5,629 nucleotides of DNA from Peptostreptococcaceae bacterium (GTDB taxonomy: Bacteria; Bacillota_A; Clostridia; Peptostreptococcales; Acidaminobacteraceae). The notes under the pieces are model-generated. The model was not told the origin of the DNA, ran no database searches, and saw only the letters and a program-made list of their open reading frames with translations. The stretch covers positions 1 to 5,629 of the forward strand of contig JABXKX010000254.1 in assembly GCA_013619035.1 (NCBI GenBank), given 5' to 3'. Positions 1 through 5,629 of the stretch are shown here, piece after piece. A program made the translations under genes and the position numbers. Each line of letters starts with the position of its first letter. Within the stretch, counting starts at the first letter, position 1.

Positions 1-75
1 ATAGGTATAATGCATTATGGTGAATTTGATGGCAAACGAGATAAACGAGTTTTAGTTAAAATTATTGGTGAATGA
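1..75 (+). CDS. C-terminal end of an upstream protein, possibly YjbQ/UPF0047 family (5' partial)
   Basis: Frame 1 is open from the window edge to a TGA at 73-75 and gives 24 residues ending GEFDGKRDKRVLVKIIGE. The pattern EFDG-x-R-x-(R/K)-V-x-V-(K/Q)-x-I-G-E at the very C-terminus is how I remember YjbQ/UPF0047 proteins ending. These are small proteins linked to thiamine phosphate synthase activity in E. coli. No other domain is visible because the gene starts outside the window. The family call rests on this short tail from memory. That it is a real gene end is supported by the charged, protein-like composition and by the non-coding gap and new promoter-like sequence that follow. Confidence 0.55.
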   Translation: MGIMHYGEFDGKRDKRVLVKIIGE

Positions 76-101
76 TTTAATAACTTATTATTTGGATAGG
101 A

Positions 102-130
102 TTTCCTTATTATGGTATTAGAGTTATAAT
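102..130 (+). promoter_or_regulatory. Candidate sigma-A-type promoter for the serpin gene (good -10, poor -35)
   Basis: A perfect TATAAT lies at 125-130, 38 bases before the serpin start. At a 17-base spacing the -35 position (102-107, TTTCCT) matches TTGACA at only three of six bases, and there is no TG extension. No terminator was found after the upstream partial gene, so read-through is possible. The rest of 76-167 holds nothing else recognisable. In such AT-rich DNA a lone TATAAT can occur by chance. Confidence 0.35.
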
Positions 131-167
131 GATTATAGGTTAGTTTATATTCAAAAGGAGAACTCTT

Positions 168-1433
168 ATGATGAAAAAATATTGTATGGCTGTATTGTTT
201 TTGTTAGTCCTATCATTGACCGGATGTAATCAAAAGGATAATTCGATAGATTTAGATAATACGGAGAGTGCTTTTCAAGAAAATTCTAGTACTGTGTATC
301 CATTAGATAAGAATGTTATCAAAGGCATCAACAGCTCTGGATCAGATGTTTTTCAGAAAATATATGAAAAAGATAAATCTGAAAATATTTTATTCTCACC
401 ACTCAGTTTAACCAGTGCGTTATCAATGTTGGAAAATGGTGCAAGTGGTATTAGCCAAACTGAAATAATGGATGTATTAAATATAGAGTCTGATGAGAGT
501 TTAAATATGACTTACAATAGTTTGATCAATCATTTTAATGATATCTCAAACCTTGATAAAGATTATAAAACAACAATCAATTTATCCAATTCATTTTGGT
601 TTCAAGAAAAAGACCTAATAGTTAAAGATCGTTATATTAATACGATAAAAGAACAATATGACGGTGATATTTACTCAGTTGTTTTTGACGAGGAAACAAA
701 AAATAAAATGAACGATTGGATAGAGGATAAAACCAATGGGCTTCTTAAGAATACAATCAAAAAAGTAGATCCGCTAAATGTAGCATATCTTATCAACACA
801 TTGTACTTTAAAGGCCACTGGACAAATGATTTTCCCAAATACGCGACAAAGGAAGAAGAGTTTTATTTGAGTAATAGAAACACTGTATCAGTTCAGATGA
901 TGCATAATGAAGAGTTTTACAAGTATTATGAATCAGATGATGTCCAGATGATAGCACTTAATTATTCAGATGCTTCCATGTATGTGATGCTTCCAAAAGG
1001 TAGTATGGATGATTTTATGAGTCATTATAGTCAGTCTCAAATAGAAGATATGATAGATGCACTAGATTTCAAAACAGTCGATTTATCTTTTCCTAAATTT
1101 AAATTTAGTAATAAACATGATTTAAAAGATATTTTAACATTATTGGGTATGCCTTCTGTATTTAGTGCACAAACAGCAGAATTTAGTAATATGACAGACT
1201 CTGATAATATTTTTATTTCTAAAGTTTTTCAAAATACAACCATTGAAGTAGATGAAGAAGGTACAGAAGCTGCTGCAGTAACTGTTATGTCAATGGATAC
1301 GACAGCGATGGCAGTTGAACCGGAAGAAGTGATTGTGATGAACTGTAACAAACCATTTATGTTTGTCATTAAAGATGATTTAAGTGGCAGTGATTTGTTT
1401 ATAGGAGTTGTTCAGAATCCTTTAGAGGAATAA
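168..1433 (+). CDS. Serpin-family serine protease inhibitor, predicted surface lipoprotein
   Basis: 421 residues. Residues 1-20 form a lipoprotein signal peptide: KK, a hydrophobic core, and lipobox L17-T18-G19-C20. The mature protein should be lipidated on Cys20 and anchored outside the membrane, with a low-complexity polar linker to about residue 50. The serpin fold follows: NILFSPLSLTSALSM (73-87, helix A/B), NDWIEDKTNG (182-191), LINTLYFKGHW (208-218) and the serpin signature MNCNKPFMFVI (391-401). The hinge E363-E364-G365-T366-E367-A-A-A-V matches the inhibitory consensus (P17-P9: Glu, Glu, Gly, Thr, then small residues), so it should trap proteases rather than be a passive substrate. 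The reactive loop is rich in Met, Thr and Ala. The scissile bond cannot be fixed; alignment by length puts P1 near Thr379-Met381, which would suit elastase- or subtilisin-like targets (inference). The AAAGGAG at 154-160 serves ATG 168 (7-base gap) or ATG 171 equally well. A terminator follows, so it is probably monocistronic. Confidence 0.95.
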   Translation: MMKKYCMAVLFLLVLSLTGCNQKDNSIDLDNTESAFQENSSTVYPLDKNVIKGINSSGSDVFQKIYEKDKSENILFSPLSLTSALSMLENGASGISQTEIMDVLNIESDESLNMTYNSLINHFNDISNLDKDYKTTINLSNSFWFQEKDLIVKDRYINTIKEQYDGDIYSVVFDEETKNKMNDWIEDKTNGLLKNTIKKVDPLNVAYLINTLYFKGHWTNDFPKYATKEEEFYLSNRNTVSVQMMHNEEFYKYYESDDVQMIALNYSDASMYVMLPKGSMDDFMSHYSQSQIEDMIDALDFKTVDLSFPKFKFSNKHDLKDILTLLGMPSVFSAQTAEFSNMTDSDNIFISKVFQNTTIEVDEEGTEAAAVTVMSMDTTAMAVEPEEVIVMNCNKPFMFVIKDDLSGSDLFIGVVQNPLEE

Positions 1434-1453
1434 TGTGAGCTTAAAAAAATGTT

Positions 1454-1484
1454 AAAACCGATTGTAAACGCAGTCGGTTTTTTT
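1454..1484 (+). terminator. Rho-independent terminator after the serpin gene
   Basis: Stem AAACCGATTG (1455-1464) pairs with CAGTCGGTTT (1471-1480), with one U-G wobble, around the six-base loop TAAACG. A further A-T pair (1454/1481) extends it. Seven consecutive T (1478-1484) form the tail. It begins about 20 bases after the serpin stop. Confidence 0.93.
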
Positions 1485-1510
1485 GTATAAAAGTTAGATG
1501 TTCTCAGTTT

Positions 1511-1544
1511 TACAAACTACTGTTTAGTTTTGTATCGATATAAT
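1511..1544 (+). promoter_or_regulatory. Candidate promoter and inverted-repeat operator for the chemoreceptor gene
   Basis: TATAAT lies at 1539-1544, inside ATCGATAT (1534-1541), which matches six of eight bases of the flagellar sigma-28/SigD -10 (GCCGATAT). Neither sigma-A TTGACA nor SigD TAAA is present at normal spacing: CAAA (1513-1516) is about two bases too far, and TTTACA (1509-1514) is 24 bases away. TACAAACTA (1511-1519) and TAGTTTTGTA (1525-1534) form an inverted repeat with one bulged T around CTGTT, filling the -35/spacer region where a regulator could bind. Transcription from here would leave a leader of about 105 bases. The rest of 1485-1658 shows only AT-rich sequence and no riboswitch I recognise. 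Confidence 0.35.
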
Positions 1545-1648
1545 GATCTTATTTAGATGATTCTAATAAAATTAGTGAAAGTAAAAATAATTTTGTTGAT
1601 AATAAAATCTCGATATGAGAAAATAACAGTACTAATCAAAACTACCTT

Positions 1649-1654
1649 GGAGGG
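1649..1654 (+). promoter_or_regulatory. Ribosome binding site fixing the chemoreceptor start
   Basis: GGAGGG lies five or six bases before ATG 1659. The upstream in-frame ATG at 1557 has no purine-rich site before it, and the 34 codons it would add are an AT-rich Ile/Leu/Lys string unlike a receptor N-terminus. The start is therefore placed at 1659. Confidence 0.88.
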
Positions 1655-1658
1655 AATC

Positions 1659-3131
1659 ATGGATCAATACGTAAAAAGAGCGCAGAGGTTTAATATACTT
1701 ATTATTTATATTTTTTGTTTTGTATTAGAATTTACCGCGTTTCTAAATGGCGGCATGTCATATGCATTAGAAGCAATTATTCCAATCATCGGTACAGCGG
1801 TACTCGTGACTATTATATATTTCATTAAAATGAATTATCAGGTAAAAGGATTTATTATTTCCATGATTCCAGCTTTAGCAAGTCTTGGCTTGTCCATGTC
1901 TAAAGGTGGTGTACCTAGAATGTTTAATGTCTATATTTTAGGTGTGGTTTTAGTGGCGATTTATTTTAAGAAAAAAATGGTTGCAATTTATGGTGGGATA
2001 TTCAGTTTATTATTGATTGCTCTATTTATGATAAACCCATCAGGATTATTGGGAGAAGAACTTGCGAACTTTGGAGAGTTTTTCCCGAGGATAGCAGTTT
2101 ACATGTGTGTTGTTGGCATCATATATATCATAACAAGTTGGGGTGATCAGTATATCTCCGATGCTCTAAAAGAGAGTCAGTTGGCATCTGTAACGAGTAA
2201 AAACTTAGATCATATTATAAAAAATATAGAAACAAATGCAGAAGAAGTAACTAGTAGTATCAGCCTGTGTAATGCAAAAATGGACATCGTAGAAGAATCT
2301 ACAAAAGTAGTGGCTAGGTCTATGAAAGAAGTGAGTACAACCAGTGAGCATAGTGCCGAAAGATTAGGTACGATTAATGTGATTGCAATAGAATCAGTTG
2401 ATCATATGCGCGATACATTAAACGCTATGAAGAGCATCGAAGAATCGTTTAAAATGACCAGCAATGATTTGGATAAAGGTGGAGAGAGTGTTTCTGATAT
2501 TGCTCGTCAAATGGAGAAAATTGGCGAAGCAATAAATTTAAGTTATTCAACCGTTGTTGATTTAAAAGCTAGCATGGGTGATATTACAACAGCACTTCAA
2601 GGGATAACAAATATCTCAGAACAAACAAACTTGTTGGCATTAAATGCTGCTATTGAAGCAGCTCGTGCAGGAGAACATGGTAGAGGATTTAGTGTTGTTG
2701 CAGAAGAAGTTCGAAAATTAGCAGAAGAATCTTCTAAACAAGCAGAACAAATTAAAGTGGTAACAGAAAAAGTTCTAACGGTTTCTTCTGAAGCAGAAAA
2801 AGAAGTTGGTGTTGGTAAAGTTGCTGTGACAGAAGGTTATGATATTATGGAGAGTTTATCTGAAGTCTTTGCCAATGTAAAATCTTCTTTTGATACAGCT
2901 TATAAGTTGATTGAAAATGAAATGGATGTTATTGCTAATACTGAAAAGCAATTCTTTAATATTCAAGATCAAATTTCGAGTGTTTCTTCTGCCACTGAAG
3001 AAAATGCTGCGGCAACAGAGGAAGTCTTATCACAAGTTAATGTACAAGAAACCGTCTCTAATGAAGTGAATGGTATGTTAGATGATATTGAACGAATGAG
3101 TAGTGAATTAAAAGAAATGGCTAAAATTTAG
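1659..3131 (+). CDS. Methyl-accepting chemotaxis protein with six N-terminal membrane segments
   Basis: 490 residues from ATG 1659. Six hydrophobic segments (about residues 11-29, 36-56, 64-80, 87-103, 107-125, 140-160) are joined by short loops, so there is no extracellular Cache or four-helix ligand domain. No HAMP follows the last segment. From about 180 to the end is the cytoplasmic coiled-coil signalling domain, with the conserved hairpin tip ([13 protein letters not shown] at 319-331, then E333[11 protein letters not shown]344) and EEVRKLAEE after it. The tip contacts CheA and Che[15 protein letters not shown] near the C-terminus is typical of adaptation regions whose Glu/Gln residues are methylated. 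About 154 residues follow the tip, close to 22 heptads, fitting the 44-heptad class common in Firmicutes. There is no CheR-tethering pentapeptide. The stimulus is unknown; a membrane-embedded or energy-state sensor is conceivable. No che genes lie nearby, so it is an orphan receptor flanked by terminators. Confidence 0.95.
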   Translation: MDQYVKRAQRFNILIIYIFCFVLEFTAFLNGGMSYALEAIIPIIGTAVLVTIIYFIKMNYQVKGFIISMIPALASLGLSMSKGGVPRMFNVYILGVVLVAIYFKKKMVAIYGGIFSLLLIALFMINPSGLLGEELANFGEFFPRIAVYMCVVGIIYIITSWGDQYISDALKESQLASVTSKNLDHIIKNIETNAEEVTSSISLCNAKMDIVEESTKVVARSMKEVSTTSEHSAERLGTINVIAIESVDHMRDTLNAMKSIEESFKMTSNDLDKGGESVSDIARQMEKIGEAINLSYSTVVDLKASMGDITTALQGITNISEQTNLLALNAAIEAARAGEHGRGFSVVAEEVRKLAEESSKQAEQIKVVTEKVLTVSSEAEKEVGVGKVAVTEGYDIMESLSEVFANVKSSFDTAYKLIENEMDVIANTEKQFFNIQDQISSVSSATEENAAATEEVLSQVNVQETVSNEVNGMLDDIERMSSELKEMAKI

Positions 3132-3136
3132 ACTGG

Positions 3137-3166
3137 ACCTACCTCATTTGGGGTAGGTTTATTTAT
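3137..3166 (+). terminator. Rho-independent terminator after the chemoreceptor gene
   Basis: ACCTACCTC (3137-3145) pairs with GGGGTAGGT (3150-3158), with one U-G wobble, around the four-base loop ATTT. The T-rich tail TTTATTTAT follows. It starts six bases after the receptor stop and separates it from the next operon. Confidence 0.85.
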
Positions 3167-3182
3167 GACATACAGATGTCGT
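3165..3182 (+). promoter_or_regulatory. Inverted repeat upstream of the extended -10, possible operator
   Basis: GACAT (3167-3171) and ATGTC (3176-3180) are perfect inverted arms around ACAG. An outer T-G mismatch-type pair (3166/3181) and an A-T pair (3165/3182) extend the symmetry. It lies just upstream of the extended -10 and outside the predicted transcript, so it would act as DNA rather than as an RNA hairpin. Five-base arms can arise by chance and no regulator is identified. Confidence 0.25.
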
Positions 3183-3190
3183 AGTTCCTT

Positions 3191-3199
3191 TGTTATAGT
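3191..3199 (+). promoter_or_regulatory. Extended -10 promoter for the acetyltransferase-kinase operon
   Basis: TGTTATAGT (3191-3199) fits the extended -10 pattern TGnTATAAT with one mismatch. ATGACA (3165-3170) resembles a -35 hexamer at five of six bases, but lies 23 bases upstream, beyond normal spacing. A start about seven bases downstream would fall near 3206, giving a very short leader that begins at the ribosome binding site. Confidence 0.45.
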
Positions 3200-3205
3200 A
3201 TGAAT

Positions 3206-3212
3206 AAGGAGG
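3206..3212 (+). promoter_or_regulatory. Ribosome binding site fixing the start of the chimeric gene
   Basis: AAGGAGG, a near-perfect Shine-Dalgarno, ends five bases before ATG 3218. The in-frame ATG at 3200 lies upstream of this site and has none of its own, so the six extra codons it would add are rejected. Confidence 0.92.
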
Positions 3213-3217
3213 ATATT

Positions 3218-3916
3218 ATGTTTAAAATAATTACAACTGATAACTTAGACCAAGAACATATTTGTTGTTCCATTTCAGGTAAAGATGAGGGTGTGGTCCT
3301 TAAGAAAAAATGGTTGAAAGAAAGACTTTCTGAAGGCTTGGTATTTAATAAACTAGATGAACGAGGAAAAGTATTTATTGAGTATATACCAGCTGAAGCG
3401 TCTTTTGCACCCATTACAGCAGAAGACTATATGTACATTAACTGCTTTTGGGTTTCTGGGAAATACAAGAAAAGTGGTTATGGAAGCCAGCTGTTGACTC
3501 AGTGTATTGAGGATTCTAAAAGCAAAGGCAAAAAGGGTTTGGTTGTACTGTCTTCGGATAAGAAGAAACCTTTTTTATCCGATCCAAAATACTTAAAGAA
3601 AAAGGGCTTTAAAGTGTGTGATACGATGGGTTTTTATGAGTTGATGTATTTACCATTTGAAGAGACTGTAAAACCAAAATTTAAGAATCAAGTTTCTCTA
3701 GAAACAGAAGGGAATCTATTGTATTATACGCATCAATGTCCGCATACAGAAAAATATGTAGGTTTGATTAAAGCATTAGCGAAAGTTCATCACGTTAACT
3801 TGAATGTTATTTTACTGGATACTAAGGAAAAAGCACAATCGGCAATTTGTCCGTTTACAACTTATAGTTTGTATTTAAAAGGGGAGTTTGTTACCAATGA
3901 AATATTAACAGAAAAA
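3218..3916 (+). other. Acetyltransferase part of the chimera: GNAT plus near-complete YoaP-like domain
   Basis: Codons 1-233 match the architecture of YoaP-type proteins, roughly 250 residues in Bacillus and clostridia as I recall them: a GNAT fold followed by a small domain opening with YYTxQCPxTxxYV and closing with a strand like YLKGEFVTNEIL. That strand is complete here (ends near residue 230), and the TEK after it is the last part that fits. A normal member would add one short helix. The catalytic portion is therefore intact and could fold and work as an acetyltransferase of unknown substrate, even though the frame continues into kinase sequence. Confidence 0.75.
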
Positions 3917-4984
3917 ATAAATATAGCAGAAGATAAAAACTTTGATTTAAGAACTTTAATTGACCTGAATCAGACATCTGTGAACTCTGAATATGGTCGT
4001 TTTGAAATCATTAAAGAACATGTAAATTCAATAGATGTAGATATCTATGCACTAGTAGATATTGATGCCATCAACAAAGCAATGAAAAGTAAAACCAATC
4101 GTTTAATCTATCTAACCATAGCACTGTTGCTAATTTTATCTATTGTCATGAATCGGTTGATTAAATTACTGCTCAAAAAACTAGGCATAATCATCGACCG
4201 CATGAGAGAAGTACAAAATGGAAATTTAGATGTTGATATACCGATTTCCGGACATGATGAAATGGGTGAGTTGGCTTATCACTTTAGAAAAATGTTAAAA
4301 CGTATCAATGAGTTAATTGAAAATGTTCTAAAGAAACAATCAGCAGTTAAAGATGCAGAAATTAGAGCCTTACAAACTCAGATTAATTCACATTTTATTT
4401 ATAATGTATTGGAAAATATTAAGATGAAGGCAGAGATAAATTATGAACATGATATCTCTGATTCAATTACACATCTAGGATCTTTGATGAGATATTCTAT
4501 GGAATGGAATAATCATATTGTAAAATTAAAAGATGAATTAGAATATGTTTCAAGGTATATTGAACTGTTTAATATGAGGATGGATTATCAAATTCGACTT
4601 GAACTTACTGTTGAACCAGAAATATTGGAGATGGATATTCTGAAGATGACCATACAACCTATTGTTGAAAATGCGATAGAACATGGCATCACACCTAAAG
4701 TAGATGTCGGTATTATACGAATTAACAGCGTTGTTGTAGACTCGAAGAAATACATTGAGATAACAGATGATGGTGTTGGTATGTCAGAAGAAAAGTTGAA
4801 TGAAATAAGAGCGTATTTAAAATATGAGAGATACGATGAAAATGATTCTGGAACAAGTATTGGTCTTCTAAATGTTAAAAACCGACTGGAATTGTTCTAT
4901 CATTATGATGAAGATGACTTTACCATTGATTCAAAAGAGAATCAATTTACTAAAATCCGTATTAGATTAAAAACGTTAGCATAA
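3218..4984 (+). CDS. Chimeric protein: GNAT/YoaP-like acetyltransferase fused in frame to a truncated YesM-type sensor histidine kinase
   Basis: 588 residues in one uninterrupted frame joining two families not normally linked. Residues 1 to about 150 are a GNAT N-acetyltransferase with the acetyl-CoA loop K84-K-S-G-Y-G89. Residues about 165-233 are a YoaP-like C-terminal domain (H172-Q-C-P-H-T, then C211-P-F-T). From about 234 it becomes the back two thirds of a class-I-like (YesM/LytS-type) kinase: about 60 residues of extracellular sensor, one membrane segment (296-311), HAMP to about 370 with DEMGEL, phospho-acceptor H392 in QINSHFIYN, N-box QPIVENAIEH (480-489), G1 DDGVGM (517-522) and GTSIGLLNV (545-553). 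The kinase lacks its first membrane segment and most of its sensor; the YoaP domain seems to lack only its last few residues. With one membrane segment, the acetyltransferase and the kinase domain should fall on opposite sides of the membrane. The response regulator starts 11 bases downstream. A deletion fusion or assembly join is more likely than an evolved bifunctional enzyme. Confidence 0.9.
   Translation: MFKIITTDNLDQEHICCSISGKDEGVVLKKKWLKERLSEGLVFNKLDERGKVFIEYIPAEASFAPITAEDYMYINCFWVSGKYKKSGYGSQLLTQCIEDSKSKGKKGLVVLSSDKKKPFLSDPKYLKKKGFKVCDTMGFYELMYLPFEETVKPKFKNQVSLETEGNLLYYTHQCPHTEKYVGLIKALAKVHHVNLNVILLDTKEKAQSAICPFTTYSLYLKGEFVTNEILTEKINIAEDKNFDLRTLIDLNQTSVNSEYGRFEIIKEHVNSIDVDIYALVDIDAINKAMKSKTNRLIYLTIALLLILSIVMNRLIKLLLKKLGIIIDRMREVQNGNLDVDIPISGHDEMGELAYHFRKMLKRINELIENVLKKQSAVKDAEIRALQTQINSHFIYNVLENIKMKAEINYEHDISDSITHLGSLMRYSMEWNNHIVKLKDELEYVSRYIELFNMRMDYQIRLELTVEPEILEMDILKMTIQPIVENAIEHGITPKVDVGIIRINSVVVDSKKYIEITDDGVGMSEEKLNEIRAYLKYERYDENDSGTSIGLLNVKNRLELFYHYDEDDFTIDSKENQFTKIRIRLKTLA
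3917..4984 (+). other. Kinase part of the chimera: YesM-type histidine kinase missing its N-terminus
   Basis: Codons 234-588. YesM-type kinases normally carry an N-terminal membrane segment and a roughly 250-residue extracellular (often double-Cache) domain before the second membrane segment. Only the tail of that domain is left, ending VDIYALVDIDAINKAM, the usual strand and helix leading into the second segment. HAMP, dimerisation/phospho-acceptor and ATP-binding parts are all present and free of stops or frameshifts, with well-kept catalytic motifs. Decay has therefore not set in, which suggests either a recent join, continued selection on the kinase part, or an artefactual join. Confidence 0.8.
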
Positions 4985-4995
4985 TTGGGGCATGT

Positions 4996-5629
4996 ATGAG
5001 AAGAATTCTTATTGTTGATGATGAAAAATTTATACGAGCTGGACTAAGAAGTATGATTGAGCGGTTTAGACCCAGCAAGTATTTGATTGTAGAGGCAAAA
5101 AATGGGGAAGAAGCGCTTTCAACTATAGAATCACAGCATTTTGATATAATAATATCAGATATTAAAATGCCAAAGATGACAGGTTTAGAGCTTTCTAAAG
5201 AGGTCTCAAAGCTACACCCAGAAACTAAAATTATTATCCTAAGCGGATTTAATGATTTTGAATTTGCTGTAGAAAGTATGAAGTATGGTGTTAAAGGTTA
5301 TCTTCTAAAACCTGTTGAAAGAGATAAATTATTTGAGTTATTAAGTACTATAGAAAAAGAGATAGAAGAAGCTGACGAAAAGAAAAAAAGAATGAACACT
5401 TATAATAAGAATCAGTTGAAGTATATCTTATTAAAAGAATCGATTGATTACGAGGAAATAAAAAATGTGGTAGATGGTGTTAAGATTAAAATCTTTGATA
5501 AACCCTATTTTATATCTTCTTTAAATGGCGATTTTCATCAACTTGAAAAATTTAAAGAAGAAATTGATGCGTTTTATCATGATGGTTTAGAAACTGCGTG
5601 TTTTGATTCTATGAAAAACATGGTCTTAA
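4996..5629 (+). CDS. YesN-type response regulator, receiver domain and linker (3' partial)
   Basis: The frame is open from ATG 4996 to the window edge, giving 211 complete codons. Residues 1 to about 120 are a receiver domain: acidic pair D8-D9, phospho-acceptor D55 in SDIKMPKMTG, switch residue S83 in LSGFNDFEFA, and K105 in YLLKPVE. The SGFNDFEFA segment is characteristic of YesN/AraC-type regulators paired with YesM kinases. A charged helical linker (about 120-145) and the start of a poorly conserved middle region follow. The two AraC helix-turn-helix motifs expected at the C-terminus lie beyond the window. GGGG at 4987-4990, five bases before the ATG, is a modest ribosome binding site; the overlapping ATG at 4992 is in another frame. 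The 11-base gap indicates co-transcription with the kinase. Such pairs usually control a nearby sugar transporter or glycoside hydrolase operon; the target is not visible. Confidence 0.93.
   Translation, partial: MRRILIVDDEKFIRAGLRSMIERFRPSKYLIVEAKNGEEALSTIESQHFDIIISDIKMPKMTGLELSKEVSKLHPETKIIILSGFNDFEFAVESMKYGVKGYLLKPVERDKLFELLSTIEKEIEEADEKKKRMNTYNKNQLKYILLKESIDYEEIKNVVDGVKIKIFDKPYFISSLNGDFHQLEKFKEEIDAFYHDGLETACFDSMKNMVL

Noticed and set aside
1557..1658. Chemoreceptor start at ATG 1557, adding 34 codons
   Set aside because: No ribosome binding site precedes it, while GGAGGG sits correctly before ATG 1659. The extra residues look like translated AT-rich leader.
1485..1658. Riboswitch (for example cyclic-di-GMP type) in the long chemoreceptor leader
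   Set aside because: I looked for conserved paired elements and recognised motifs and found only AT-rich sequence with short chance palindromes such as CTAATaaaATTAG at 1563-1575.
3200..3217. Chimera start at ATG 3200
   Set aside because: It lies upstream of the AAGGAGG that clearly serves ATG 3218.
3193..3414. 73-codon minus-strand open frame
   Set aside because: It lies opposite the well-supported acetyltransferase start, has no ribosome binding site or recognisable domain, and is a shadow of the + strand gene.
3218..4984. Sequence break or frameshift explaining the two-family protein
   Set aside because: The frame is continuous across the domain switch with no stop or frame change. A simple frameshift cannot join two genes without missing material, so a deletion, recombination or misjoin is needed.
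1..5629. CRISPR array, tRNA or rRNA gene, insertion sequence, attachment site
   Set aside because: No regularly spaced repeats, no cloverleaf-like conserved tRNA boxes, no transposase frame and no terminal inverted repeats were seen on either strand.

Overview
The window reads as AT-rich DNA (about one third G+C by eye) from a low-GC Gram-positive, most likely a clostridial Firmicute (Lachnospirales or Vallitalea-like, by inference). Strong AGGAGG-type ribosome binding sites, hairpin-plus-U-run terminators, a YesM/YesN-type two-component pair, a multi-membrane-segment chemoreceptor and a YoaP-type acetyltransferase all fit. All supported genes lie on the + strand.

Layout: (1) Positions 1-75 are the last codons of an upstream gene whose C-terminus resembles the YjbQ/UPF0047 family. 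(2) 168-1433 encodes a lipoprotein serpin with an intact inhibitory-type hinge in its reactive-centre loop, closed by a clear intrinsic terminator. (3) 1659-3131 encodes a methyl-accepting chemotaxis protein with six N-terminal membrane segments, no HAMP and no extracellular ligand domain, again followed by a terminator. (4) 3218-4984 is one uninterrupted reading frame whose first ~233 codons are a GNAT/YoaP-like acetyltransferase and whose remaining ~355 codons are the C-terminal two thirds of a YesM-type sensor histidine kinase: the end of an extracellular sensor, one membrane segment, HAMP, His_kinase and HATPase. (5) Eleven bases later, 4996 to the window edge encodes the receiver and start of the linker of a YesN-type response regulator; its expected AraC DNA-binding domain lies beyond the window.

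The serpin and the chemoreceptor appear to be independent single-gene units. The acetyltransferase-kinase frame and the response regulator look like one operon driven by an extended -10 promoter upstream of position 3206. The standout feature is this in-frame chimera. It lacks the kinase's first membrane segment and most of its sensor, leaving a topology that is hard to reconcile with signalling. The simplest explanation is a deletion or recombination that joined two unrelated genes, or a misassembly. A working fusion is less likely but not excluded. If the join is real, the two-component operon now sits behind the acetyltransferase promoter.
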